From the NCBI RefSeq assembly GCF_014529535.1, contig NC_050738.1, forward strand, positions 14,090,062 to 14,154,061: a stretch of DNA of 64,000 bases, in the 5' to 3' direction. The notes below the pieces were generated by a model. It saw only the letters and a list, made by a program, of their open reading frames with translations. It was not told the DNA's origin and searched no databases. The stretch is from Bradysia coprophila. Taxonomy: Eukaryota; Arthropoda; Insecta; Diptera; Sciaridae. Shown here piece by piece: positions 38,111 through 51,100 of the stretch. Each line of letters begins with the position of its first letter. The first letter of the stretch is position 1. Made by a program: the position numbers and the translations under genes.

Positions 38111-38270
38111 CATGAAAAATCTTTTACTTCCTTTTTTTAAATATGATTTTTAAATAAAGACCGTTTCAGTCAGAGTTTGTCGTTCGTTCTTGAAGTCGTC
38201 GGCGATAACAGATGTAGTCCGTAACCTGTGATGAATCTTTAAAAACTTTGAAGGTTACTGTGACTTGTCG

Positions 38271-38415
38271 ACTTTAGGCACCCTGGAAATCAGTAAAGGA
38301 GTCGAGGAATACCTCCGAATAAGTTTATAAGAATCAAGAATGAAATTTTAGATTTTTTAAATTTTATTTGGAGGTAACCCTCGACTCCTTTACTACTTTC
38401 CAGGGTGTCTAAAGT
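38271..38415. repeat. Palindromic element A, 145 bp
   Basis: The left arm begins ACTTTAGGCACCCTGGAAA and the right arm ends TTTCCAGGGTGTCTAAAGT. The arms also share GTAAAGGAGTCGAGG and its complement. It is related in sequence to element B at 38515-38691, 100 bp away. Confidence 0.75.
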
Positions 38416-38514
38416 TCCAGCTTGCGTATTATTTTGCAATGCGTTAACGAGTGTTTTGAAATTGGTAAATGTTTTTATCAATCTTACATAAATCATAAAT
38501 CTACATATTGAAAT

Positions 38515-38691
38515 TAATTGCGGCTTGCCAACTTTCAGCACCCTGGACTTTACTTTAATAGTCGAGGAATGCCTCCAAACAAATTTCTAAAAATCCAAAA
38601 CTGAATTCTAGATTTTTAGAAATTTATTTGGAGGCATTCCACGACTATTGAAGTAAAGTCCAGGGTGCTGAAAGTTGACAAGCCGCAATTA
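38515..38691. repeat. Palindromic element B, 177 bp, near-perfect hairpin
   Basis: The whole interval is almost one perfect palindrome: AATTGCGGCTTG at the left and CAAGCCGCAATT at the right. Arms of about 75-80 nt carry CAGCACCCTGGACTTTACTT and GAGGAATGCCTCCAAA, with only a few mismatches and a loop of about 15 nt around 38600. High arm identity implies recent origin or maintenance. Confidence 0.8.
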
Positions 38692-39105
38692 TTTTGAATG
38701 TGTTAACGTCGTTCGACAACTGTTTTTTAAATCTAAAAATACAGACCAAAGAAAGGGATTACTCTATATAATTTAGAAACCATTTTCTTACGTCGAATTA
38801 AAAACGATTTATTAATGGTCTGTTATACATACTCTGTATTCAATGTATGTATACAAACTTCATGCACCAAAGCCACCGACTGTTTATGAATGTCAAATAG
38901 TTTTTGCTTCAAATTTTGCAATCAATCAAAGTATTCTTTTCGTCTCGCATTGTGCTTCAATTTTCCATGTTTTTTAATTACACCGTCCATACAATCAACA
39001 CGTATTGTATATCAAACACAGCAGCAAAAATACTTTGATAGAATCCTAAATTTTTGTGACGAAATTCCCCGGCAATAACAATCTCGCTTTTCTGTATATC
39101 AATAG
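38692..39105 (+). promoter_or_regulatory. Region upstream of HECTD1 ATG, ending in a splice acceptor
   Basis: The bases directly before the HECTD1 start codon read TTTTCTGTATATCAATAG, a polypyrimidine-containing acceptor, so the ATG is probably the first base of a coding exon and the 5' UTR lies in upstream exons. No gene is present in this stretch. Confidence 0.5.
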
Positions 39106-42100
39106 ATGGGCGACGTCGACCCCGAATTACTCTTGGAATGGCTGTCAATGGGACAAGGTGATGAGCGTGACATGCAACTGATTGCTTTGGAACAACTGTG
39201 TATGCTGTTGTTGATGTCAGACAATGTGGATCGATGCTTTGAAAGTTGTCCGCCGCGAACATTTTTACCAGCTCTATGCAAAATATTTTTGGACGAATTG
39301 GCTCCCGAGAATGTGCTGGAAGTAACAGCTCGTGCTATCACATATTATCTCGATGTCTCAGCTGAATGCACTCGTCGTATTGTTGCTATTGATGGTGCTA
39401 TCAAGGCAATATGCAATCGATTGGTTGTAGCGGATTTGACAAGTCGAACGAGTCGAGATTTGGCAGAGCAATGCATTAAAGTCTTGGAGTTGATCTGTAC
39501 TCGAGAAGCTGGTGCTGTTTTCGAAGGTGGCGGCCTAAACTGTGTTTTATCGTTTATAAGAGACTGCGGATCACAAGTACATAAGGATACATTGCATTCA
39601 TCTATGGCTGTTGTGTCTAGACTATGCACAAAAGTTGAACCCCAAAGTGTTAGCATTCAGACGTGCGTCGAAAGTTTGAGTACATTATTGCAACATGAAG
39701 ATACTTTAGTTGCTGATGGTGCATTGAAGTGCTTTGCGTCTGTTGCCGACCGCTTCACGCGAAAAGGTGTAGATCCGGCTCCGTTGGCCGAATACGGTAA
39801 ATTTATTGCTAAATGAATCAATTTCGTGATTTTACATACAACTAATTGTTTTCTGTGTAGGTCTTGTAGCCGAATTGCTAAATCGGTTGAGCAACGCAGC
39901 TGGGCCGCAAACGCTCCCATCTACTTCAGCACAAGATGGTAGCACAGCTGCAGCCAGTCCACATCCAAAGAATCAAACTACCGAAACGAATCGTTCAAGC
40001 CAGTCAATATCGACTACTATTTCTTTGTTGTCGACTTTGTGCCGCGGATCTCCGACAATTACATACGTAAGTGTAACGTACACTTCATGTAGTAGGTCGC
40101 TTTTCTCTAATTGCTTTTTCGGTTTGTTTTTCCGTAGGATCTCCTCCGTTCGAATCTTCGTGATGCAATGGAACGAGCATTAAAGGGCGACGAACGATGT
40201 ACATTAGATTGCATGCGTTTGGCTGATTTGATTTTGCTCTTACTATTCGAAGGAAGACAAGCTCTGAATCGAGTTGGTTGTGCTCAAGGTCAACTTGTTC
40301 CTCGTGCTGTACGACGAGCGGATTCTAGTGAAAGAACTCACCGCCAACTAATCGACTGTAAGTTGAAATTTCTACGTCATTGAATCGATGTTACAAACTG
40401 CTTCGTTCCAGGTATACGTAGCAAAGACACCGAGGCATTAATAGAGGCTATCGAAAGTGGAAACATCGATGTGAATTGTATGGATGATGTTGGTCAAACA
40501 TTACTTAATTGGGCGTCAGCATTCGGTACATTGGAAATGGTCGAATATTTATGTGATAAAGAGGCTGATGTTAACAAGGGCCAACGAAGCTCATCTCTGC
40601 ATTATGCCGCCTGTTTCGGTCGACCGTCAATAGCCAAAGTGTTGCTGAAACACGGTGCCAATCCTGATTTACGTGACGAAGATGGTAAGACGCCATTGGA
40701 CAAAGCAAGGGAACGCATCGACGAAGGACATCGTGAAGTTGCCACAATATTACAATCACCCGGCGAGTGGATGTCAGCTGGTCGAAATGACGGTAAATCC
40801 GATTCCGATGAAAGTGCTGAGCCTAGAGGTGATCCGGAAATGTCGCCAGTTTATCTGAAATTTTTCCTGCCGGCTTTCTGCAAAACCTTTCAAAGCACAA
40901 TGTTAAGCAGTGTCCGGCGATCTAGTTTGGGTATGTGTAACGAGGATCTTGTTTAAAATTTGAAAAAATTAATTTTCTGATCTTGCAAATAGGTTTGATT
41001 AAGAAAATGGTTCAATACGCTCAGCCCGATCTGCTGTCATCGCTGTGCTCCGCACAAAATGAGAATCTTGGTGTGCTGCTGGTCGAAGTGGTTGCCAGTG
41101 TTCTGGACAATGAGGTGAGTTATTGTGATTTCGAATAATTGCTTTTTTATACACTGGAACTGAGTTCGTTTTTCTTAATGATTCACATCGATATATCGGT
41201 TGATCCAATCAGATCAGCTACAGTTGGCCTCCATTAAATAATGGACGGCCGAAAATGACTACTTTTGTGCAAAATGTTAAACAGCAGCGTACTAATTTAG
41301 CGCAGCGGTTTATTTTGCCACCGCCCGTACATAAAACTGTGGTAAACGAAAAGATTCATATTTGTGCTGCATATTGCGTTTTTTATGTTCGTTCGTTTTT
41401 TTTTGTTATGATTTTTCCTTTTTGAATTTTTTTGTTTTTATTAATTTTCATTAAATTATGGTGATACGAATTGCGCAACAAAATCATTTTTCCAAACAAG
41501 AAACGGTACACGCTATGTAATTATAAAGTTACCGGAGCATGAAGCTACACTTTTGCATTAAATTTTCCACGGGACAAAAAATGCAGACGATTTTTTTTTG
41601 GTTTCCATATCACTTCTGCTAGCGTCTCATCTCACCTTAATTTCACTAAACATTTGCTCTAGCTTTCGAATCGATTTCGAAAATAATATTTTTTATTAAA
41701 AAAGGCTGCCAGAAATGCGACGCATTTCACTTTCGCTCACTTTTGCGGATCTGACGAATTCACATAACTTTCGTTTGAGTGTTTGCTCGCTGTGAAATTG
41801 CCAATATCGGACCACTTAAATGAACCCCGTTCGTTTTTATTTTTAATTTGTTAATAATATACTTGAGATTTTCGTTATTTACATTGCAATGACCCGGAAG
41901 CAGGATATGGATTTTTTGTTTAAATGAAACAACTATGTTGCACTGAATGATCCCTCTATCCAGTTCGATTTGAAAAGTAGAATCTTAGATGTTTTTTTTT
42001 TCATAGATCTGTGTCGCGACCAGATATTAAATTTGTTTTCCCACTTTTCGTTTATTCACAAATTAGGATGATGAGGATGGACATCTCGTTGTACTGATCA

Positions 42101-45100
42101 TAATCGAAGAGCTTATGTCAAAAACACAAGACGAATTTTTGGATCATTTTGCCCGTTTGGGAGTATTTTCGAAAGTCCAAGCTCTAATGGGAAGCAATAA
42201 TGAATCCGATTCGGACGTCATCAAGTCTTCAGATTCTATAGCAAAAGGTCGGTGCCGACATTAAATACGTCCTTACAATACCTGACATTCAAAATCATAA
42301 CAGGTGATGATCCCCTGGAAGACGCAAAAGAAATTCTACAAGGTAAAGCATATCACTGGCGTGAATGGAGTATCTGCCGTGGTCGTGACTGCCTCTACGT
42401 TTGGTCCGATTCAGCCGCATTGGAACTGTCAAATGGTTCGAATGGATGGTTTCGTTTTATTTTGGATGGCAAATTGGCGACCATGTATTCCAGTGGCAGT
42501 CCGGAAAATGGAAGCGATAGTTCAGGTACGATATGGTCAAAACCGATATAATGGTATGGACTCTATGCTAAGGAGTCGGAATTTAAATTTCGTTTTATTT
42601 TTGGTTACTGATTGTTCTCTGTTCAAAGCGGAGCAAGAAGTTTTGTTAATAATTTTTAGTTGATGAAATGTAAATAATTTTGTGATGTGCTTCATTTTGA
42701 AGTTGATTTTTTTCTCGTTACGTACACATTTTCCGATTGCATTTCGTTTGTTCAATTTATATATCTTTGGAAGAAAAAAAAAAACATTTTCACGGTGGAC
42801 AATTACGGAAAAAGGAATGTCATTTTGATAGATTGAATCGAGCAGAGTCCAATTAATCGCTGAATAATCGGCAACTGTTTTATTGACAATAACGGTCTGC
42901 GTGAGTCAAAATGGAGAAGAAACGAAACGAATCACATTCGGGATTATTAAGCTCATTGAGTAATCACATGAGGATTGATTTTATTCAAATTATTTGTCAG
43001 TTTGAAGACAGCAGTTATTATGATTCGACCATTCGTTAAATTGATACCAACAAATCCATCAGGTACTAACACTAAGATAATCCCTACAATACGCTGAAGA
43101 AAATTTTTAAATTATAAAAAAACCTCCAAGCGATTTTTGGTTGAAAAAAATTACGAATTTTCTGTTCCCTCTACTGAGACATCATGGGTCTCCTTTGATA
43201 AATTTTCTTACCGACTCTTTTCTATTGAGTTTGGTAGATTGGATCTCTCCAAAACGGCAAGTGTGGCACTTTTCTTAATTTCGTTTGAAGTATCAACTGG
43301 TTGATTCTATACCAGTATTTTTAGTCACTCTCATGTCATGTGGTGGTCACAAAATTTTATCTAGTAAATTCGTTATGAGCACACAAAAATCATTCTAAGA
43401 AACAAGTTTATGACTATTGCAGTGGTGCTGATATTAGATGAATTTCGATAAAGTGTTCGTTAGTCACGAGAAGCATAATATCAATAATTTCAATGAATTT
43501 TATCAGAATATTTTTTAGTGTTGTTTGTCAGTCAGAACTTCTGACTCAGAAGGATAAACTTTTCCGTCCACTACATACATGAGAGTCGCGCAAAATTTCA
43601 ATATTGAATTAGTCATTTAGTGTTTGATTCAAAATTTACAAATTCTTCTATGGTACTGTACTATCCGTTTTCCTGTAGAAGTGGGCTCATGTCATATTTT
43701 TAACGTCGTCGATAACAGATGACTAATCTCTTGTAAAAGATAAAATCTCTGGTCAGTACGTCATTTAGGCACCTCATGCATAAATTTAGGACCTACAAAT
43801 TTTAGCTGCATTAGCTCTGGACGAACAAAAAAAGTGTTTGCGGGAGTTGGTTTGGTTTGGTTTTTATTGGAAAACATCGATTTGTCATTCACAATCATAC
43901 TAAAATTAAATTATCAAATACTGAAGAGCAAAATTGGAACATTTATCGTATGAATAAAACTTCACAAATGGAAAACACTGAGGCCAGTCCTTGTTGGGCC
44001 CATTGTGCTATTTCTCCGTTCAAAAATTTGTCAGATTCCCCTTTAAGGTGCGAGTAGCCATTTGCTTCCTGCAATAAAAGAAAGCACGTTAGCCAGGTCT
44101 AGTCTTATTTGTTATTCAGGAGTCAAATAAAAGTCTCCTAGATGCTTAGTCCTTAAACTCATTAGAGCCGGGCAAGTGCATATGATATGTCTTGCTGTTT
44201 CTGGTTCTAGCCCACAATGTGGGCCCCACATCCTCTTCAAGTTGGATCATTTACAATACCCATCTTATTGAGGTGAAACCCCAAGCTGTTGTCTCCTTTT
44301 AGGATTCCAACCAGCCCTCGCAACTTTTCTCTACCGAGACTCAAGAGAAATTTGTTGTTCTTTACGTTGCATCAAAAATTCTCTTGGCTGTCTACAGGTC
44401 GCAAGCGAATCCCATCTTTCCTGATGACATCGTTTAGTCCTGTCCCTTACCAAAGATTTGATCAGACCTGCGTACCTACTCACGGCAGGTTGTCCGATGA
44501 AATCTGAACTGCTGCCGTCTCTCGCTAGTTCGTCAGCTTTCTCGTTACCCAGCACTCCGGAATGGCCTGGCCCAGGTCAATATGACTTCATTGTCTCTAG
44601 ACAGGGTTTCCAGCATTTGGAGGCACTGGAGAACTACTCTGGACGAGACTTTCACTGAAGACAGTGATCCGATAGAAGATTCACTGTCTGGACAGTTTTT
44701 TTATTTATTTTTTTTTTATTTATTTATTAATTTCATCAATGGCCGTCAAGCCCCCTGACTACTTACAATAAAAATAGATTTAAATCAACATTAGCTGTTT
44801 AGCGGTTTACAAATTCACGAACAGTAATGCCCTCGGGCCACAGTTCTTCGTTAAGTAGAGAATGAAATATTTTAGAATTAACAGTGATTTTAAACGATAC
44901 GAAGCTGACGCTGTCCATGTTTACATAGGGTGAAACTAATATCTTACAAGACACATCTCCAGCCGATGATATCATGTTCTCTCGCAATAAATAATCGACA
45001 ATTTCCAATTCGGTAACAGATGGTTTACAATTCGACACATAAAGTACCTTATGCGTATCGGACGGAATCATAAGCTGTGACTGAATTGCTTTATCCAGTT

Positions 45101-48100
45101 GAGTTGTTGAACGTTTGGCGTTAGCGGGTACTGGCTCAGCAACTGACGATTTAGCTAGAACCTCTGCAAACGAACTGGAATTATCAGGTTCTGTTTTAGA
45201 TTCGGATGGTTCAGTGGGAGTTTCTTCAAAATCTGCTAAATTACGCTGGGGCTTAGATTGAACGACATCAGATTTAGTGATTACGGGTGAAGTCAATGGA
45301 GCCGATCCATTCGCAGCAGATGATTCGTCTAGATGATTTCCGGGCTGCATATGTCTCACTGATGAGGAACTACTCATTGAGTCGATGGCGTTTCTAACGT
45401 CACGTTCGACGGTTGGCGATCGGTTTACCAAAAATACGGAATTTTTCTTCGGTTTTTCATTTAGAAACGGATGTCGATTTCGATTTCGTTTGGCTGCAAT
45501 GAGTGAGCGTTGGACGTATGATGGCGATGACGTTGGAATAGCGACAGTGGAATTGAATTTGGTGGACAGAGGAGATACAACGTTGGACGAGCGTGATTGA
45601 ATGATGCAGCCATCGCAGAACCATTGAAGATTTGGCATTTCTCTATAGCACATCAACGCATTCTTATTGAAATTAACACATTCAGCATGGAAAGATTGAC
45701 GGCAAATTCCATCACAAATAATTTTATTCGGATTGTCATTTCTGAAACAGCCGTCGCAAACTGTGCAATTGTTCATTGTCTCGATTGTATTTCAATATTG
45801 TATTGGAGTCTGGAGTGTAAACAATAACAGAAGTAGATCACAGGCGTTGAATATGATGACGAAGAGCGACGACAATAAAATCAGCTGTTGTTACGTATAC
45901 ACGGGAATCTTGAAGCAATGAAACTTATGTTTTTCGTTGATTTACGGAAAAATAAACACTTAGTTGATTCGCAATGGATTGCATTTCATTAAAAACATAT
46001 TCAAACGAAAGTTAAAAGCGAAGAGACAATAATAATCGATCAAAAAACATATGAAATGAAACAAAAACTCGAGCACGAACAGAATGTGTAATCACGACAA
46101 GTCTCCATCTTTAGCCCAACACGGCAGCACGGCGTTTGCGGCAGTTAGTCAGCTGGGTTCCAAGAATCAATACATACACGATATTGTTCAACTCTCACGG
46201 TCACCCTTACAAACCGCAAGCGTAACACGATGTACTCTTACTTTTATTGTTTAGAATATAAAGAAACGGAATCTTGTACTTCTCAATCAGCCTTGGTAGA
46301 CAATTAATTTTTATTGAAATAATGATATGAATGGTCTGTTAATTCAAATGCAAATGCAGAGTTCTAAAAAAACTTTTTCTTTGTTATCCAGTTGTTGACA
46401 TTTCGCAATGCTAGGAATTGTTCTTCAGATTATCTTGCCCGGTTACGATTAGCCTTACAACCTAAATTCAATTAGTTAAATAAACAAAATTGCATCACTT
46501 TAACAACCTCCCACACAACCATTTCTTTTTCATTCAGACGGTCACATCAAATTGTTAAAAATTCATTTAAAAATTGCAAAAGATTTGTTTCATTTGTGTG
46601 AATTTTTGATTTATGTTTGTAGGAAAGGGACGGAGTATGGAATCTATAACTAGCGAAGGTGAGAGTTAGAGATTGTCTTGAAACTAAAAAAAAACGAATT
46701 AACTTTCATTTAATAGTATGTTTACTTTTAGCTTTAGTTTGCGCAAATAGAAATTTGTACTAAAAATACATTTATCCGTTTTCACCCACCCATTCAAACC
46801 ATATTGACTTCTGCTTGATTTAATTGCTTATTCTAATAGACTTGTTGTTGTGTCCACCTTTGCGTATACGAACCGATTCAACCGAAATTAATTTCCAAAT
46901 TTTATTTTCCCAATTTCAACAGAAAATCGTGGTGAATTTTTGGAAAAATTGCAGCGAGCTCGTGCAGCTGTTCGAGCCGGATCAACATCACAGCCGATTC
47001 TAACAACTCCCGGACTGTTGCGATTAGTCGTTGGAAATTGGGTACTCCAGAGCCAAAAGGAGAATCAAGTGCACATCAACAACACTGAAGGTCTGCAAGT
47101 GACGATCTTACAAGATGATCTACCCGGATTTATTTTCGAAAGTAATCGAGCCACCAAGCACACATTTACTGCTGAATCGTCATTGGGACCAGATTTTGCA
47201 TCTGGATGGACACAAAGTCGTAAAAAGAAAGTTCGCTCAAAGACAGAAGTTCAAAAGTGTCAAGTGAAAAATATGGCACGTGATTTGTATAATCGTTACT
47301 TCAAAGCTGCACAAGCCGTACCGAGAGGTGCTGTTGCAAAATTGTCGTTGATTGTTCGACAAATAGAAGAATCCCTGGAGGAGCAGTGCTCACGTCGAAC
47401 GTACATCGAGAGTGGATTGAATGGACTATCTTGGCAAGATAAGCTTCGTACTGCATTGAATGAACTTGCTGATTTGTTACACGAAGATGGAGTAGTAAGT
47501 GCATATGAAATGCACAGTTCCGGATTGGTACAATGTTTGGTTGCGGTGTTATCGAAAAATTATTGGGAATCCGGTGTGACTCGAAGCAAGGCGAACAAAC
47601 TACAAAAACAGCGAATCTCGATTTTCAAGCAGTGCATTCAGAATCGTGCATCCAACGACGATGATATGAAGAATACAGCAAATATTTTGGTTCAGAAATT
47701 GGTCTCAGTTTTAGAAAGTACAGAGAAATTACCAGTGTTTATGTACGATGCACCTGGGTCTGGTTATGGATTACAGATATTGACAAAACGATTGAGATTC
47801 CGTTTAGAGCGAGCTGCATGCGAGTCAACTTTGTTCGATCGCACGGGACGTACTTTAAAAATGGAACCACTGGCCACAGTTGGACAACTGGCAAAGTATC
47901 TCCTAAAGATGGTAGCAAAACAATGGTACGACATGGAACGTGCGAATTTCAATTTTCTGAAGAAGCTACGTGGTGGAGGTTCAAATTCCACGTTCAAACA
48001 TCAAAGTGATTTCGATGAGAATGGTCTGATTTACTTCATTGGAACCAACGGAAAGTCAACTGAATGGGTGAATCCTGCTCAGTATGGCCTAGTGACCGTT

Positions 48101-51100
48101 TCAAGCTCGGAAGGCAAACAGCTCCCATATGGTCGACTCGAAGACATATTATCGAGAGATAGCACTAGCGTCAATTGCCACACAAGGGACAATAAGAAAG
48201 CATTTTTTGCTATTGACTTAGGCGTGTTCATTTTGCCAACTGCGTACACATTGCGCCACGCTCGTGGTTATGGACGATCAGCTCTGCGAAATTGGATGCT
48301 ACAAGTTTCAAAAGATGCAAACAATTGGACAACACTGTTGACGCACGTAGACGACAAATCGTTAACTGAACCGGGAAGCACTTGTACATGGGTATTGGAA
48401 TGTCCCACTGAAGAAGCACAAGGGTACCGACATGTCAGGATTCAACAGAATGGTCGCAATGCATCCAACCAAACGCATTACCTAAGTTTGTCCGGCTTTG
48501 AGATTTATGGCCGTGTGGTTTCAGTTTGCGAAGACATGGGCAAAGCTGCTGTCAAAGAGGCTGAAGCTAAATACCGTCGAGAGCGTCGTCAAATTAGAGC
48601 GCAATTGAAGCATATTACACCTGGAGCGAGAGTTGTTCGGGGTGTCGACTGGCGTTGGGATGTACGTTTGTTTTCTCTCTCGGTGCTATGCGAATTTTCA
48701 ATATTAATTTTAATGTTTCTTTTCAGGACCAAGATGGACCACAACCAGGGGAAGGTGTTGTTACCGGCGAAATACATAACGGTTGGATTGACGTGAAATG
48801 GGATCATGGAGTTCGGAATTCCTATCGCATGGGTGCAGAAGGAAAATTCGATTTAAAATTGGCAAATTGTGATAATCTACCATTACTCGAAGGGGGCACT
48901 TCGTCCAATACATTAGTTCCTTTGTCAACCAAAAAAGTGGACAAGACCAGCATTTTGACTAGTCGCAAATCCAGTTCAACGCCAAGTCTTCCGGAAGCAA
49001 CCGATGGAAATTTGAGCAGAAATTCGGTCGCCTCAACAGAACAGGCTGCATCGGCCGACAATTTGGCGTGGAAGCAAGCGGTCGAAACAATAGCCGAACA
49101 TGTTCTTTCGTCGGCAAAGTCCGATATTGTGGCTGGTAGTGAGGCGAGAGGCTCATCGAATCAAACTGAAGTGTCGGTTGTCGTGCATGCTCTGCGTGAA
49201 TTGGAAAATCATCAGGATCTGTCACTTATCAATCACACACCAGCACCTGTATCATCTGCGTCCGACTTGGAGACAATCACAGAAAATTTGACACTTAGCG
49301 ACAGCTCTAAAAATAATGCAACCAGCAGTAGCGGCAGCGGTAGTAGTAGCAGCGGTACATTCCTTCGTCAGCAAAGTTATCCCGAAGATAACAAATCCAC
49401 CAACATCGAAGCGAATAACAAAATGAATGCCAGCAACTCTGCTAACAATAGCAAGTCATTGTTCAGCAATCTACGAACAGGCTCCGGTTCCAGAGTGTCA
49501 CAATTGTCGACAGAAGCTTTAGAAGTAATCGACAAAATGCGCGAAGGCGTCGATATGATCCGAAACAACACAAATAATATTTTGTCATCGGAAATTTTGA
49601 CTATTCCGTCGCCAACCCTTTTACCACCAGCTGTAAAGATATCGATGCCCAAGAATCAAGAGAATGCCAATTCTAACATTGAATTCGATCGTCTAAAGAA
49701 GTTGACTCAAAATTTGCGCCAATGGCAAATCCAATCCACTGATGATTCATGTGGCTCACAATCAATCGTAAAAGAACGTGACAATACCAACAACAGCAAA
49801 AATAATCTCGCCACAAATGTTGTAACGCCACCTCCGGCTGCTTCAAGCAATGCAACTGCAAATACAAGTTCAACCGCTGCGGCAGCTACATCAACATCAA
49901 TAGCTACATTACCAACGTCAAATGCGATGAGCGTCAGTGTACCAAATCTAACATCATCAAACAATGAGAATGCAAGTCAAAATGAGCCGTCCACTCCCAC
50001 CGGACTTCTCGAAACATTTGCCGCAATGACGAGACGTCGTGCGTCACAAGGGAATGGATTCCAAACGAACAATCAAGTTATCAGCAATTCGAATATGACC
50101 AACAATCAAAACCCAAGCTTCTTTCCACGGGCACCAAATTCAGTTACGAGTCTGGTGAAATTAGCACTGTCCAGCAATTTCCACACCGGACTACTGAGCA
50201 CAGCTCAAAGTTATCCGAGCCTGAATAGTTCAGCCAATAACACAGCGAATGCATCAGCTGCACCGGTGGCCGTCAGTGGCAGTCAAGTGCCGTCGATCAA
50301 TCCGAATCTAACGATGAGTCTAACATCGACGTCCAGTGACAGTGAACAAGTTTCGTTGGAAGATTTTCTGGAAAGTTGCCGTGCGCCCACTTTGCTTGGT
50401 GAATTAGAAGATGATGGCGAAGATGTTGATGAGGTTTGTTCTTGAGCATGAAATGTCCATGTAGATCTTTTAAACTCAATACGAAATTTACACAATTGCA
50501 GGATGACAACGATGACGAGGAGAACGAAGACGAGTATGAGGAAGTCGGGGTAAGTTATGTATGTAGATCATTTTTTATTATTATTTTCTTTCGACACACC
50601 GGTAGACTTTTCAAAGACATATCTACACATCGATACTGAACTTCTGTTTGCTCGCACAGATTTAGTTCTTTGAATTGGAAGCAGGCGTCGAATCATTTTT
50701 TTTTGATTTTTTTAAATTTTTTTATTATGAACGAGACCCATTTACTAACAACACAATCCTTGCAGAACACATTGCTTCAAGTGATGGTATCGAGAAACCT
50801 GTTAAGCTTCATGGACGACGACACATGGGAAAATCGTGTCGCTGCTGCCAGTAAACGAAAATCGTGGGACGATGAATTTGTCTTGAAACGTCAATTTTCC
50901 GCCCTCATACCGGCTTTCGATCCTCGGCCAGGCCGTACCAATGTCAATCAGACATCTGACTTGGAAATTCCTCCGCCCGGTTTGAACAACAGTGAATCAA
51001 GCACAAGCGGTGTGTTGACCGTACCACAGCCATCACTATCGCTGGTATTGAAAGGACCCAATTTGAATGGCGTTCCTGATGTGGAAATCCCATTAAAAAA

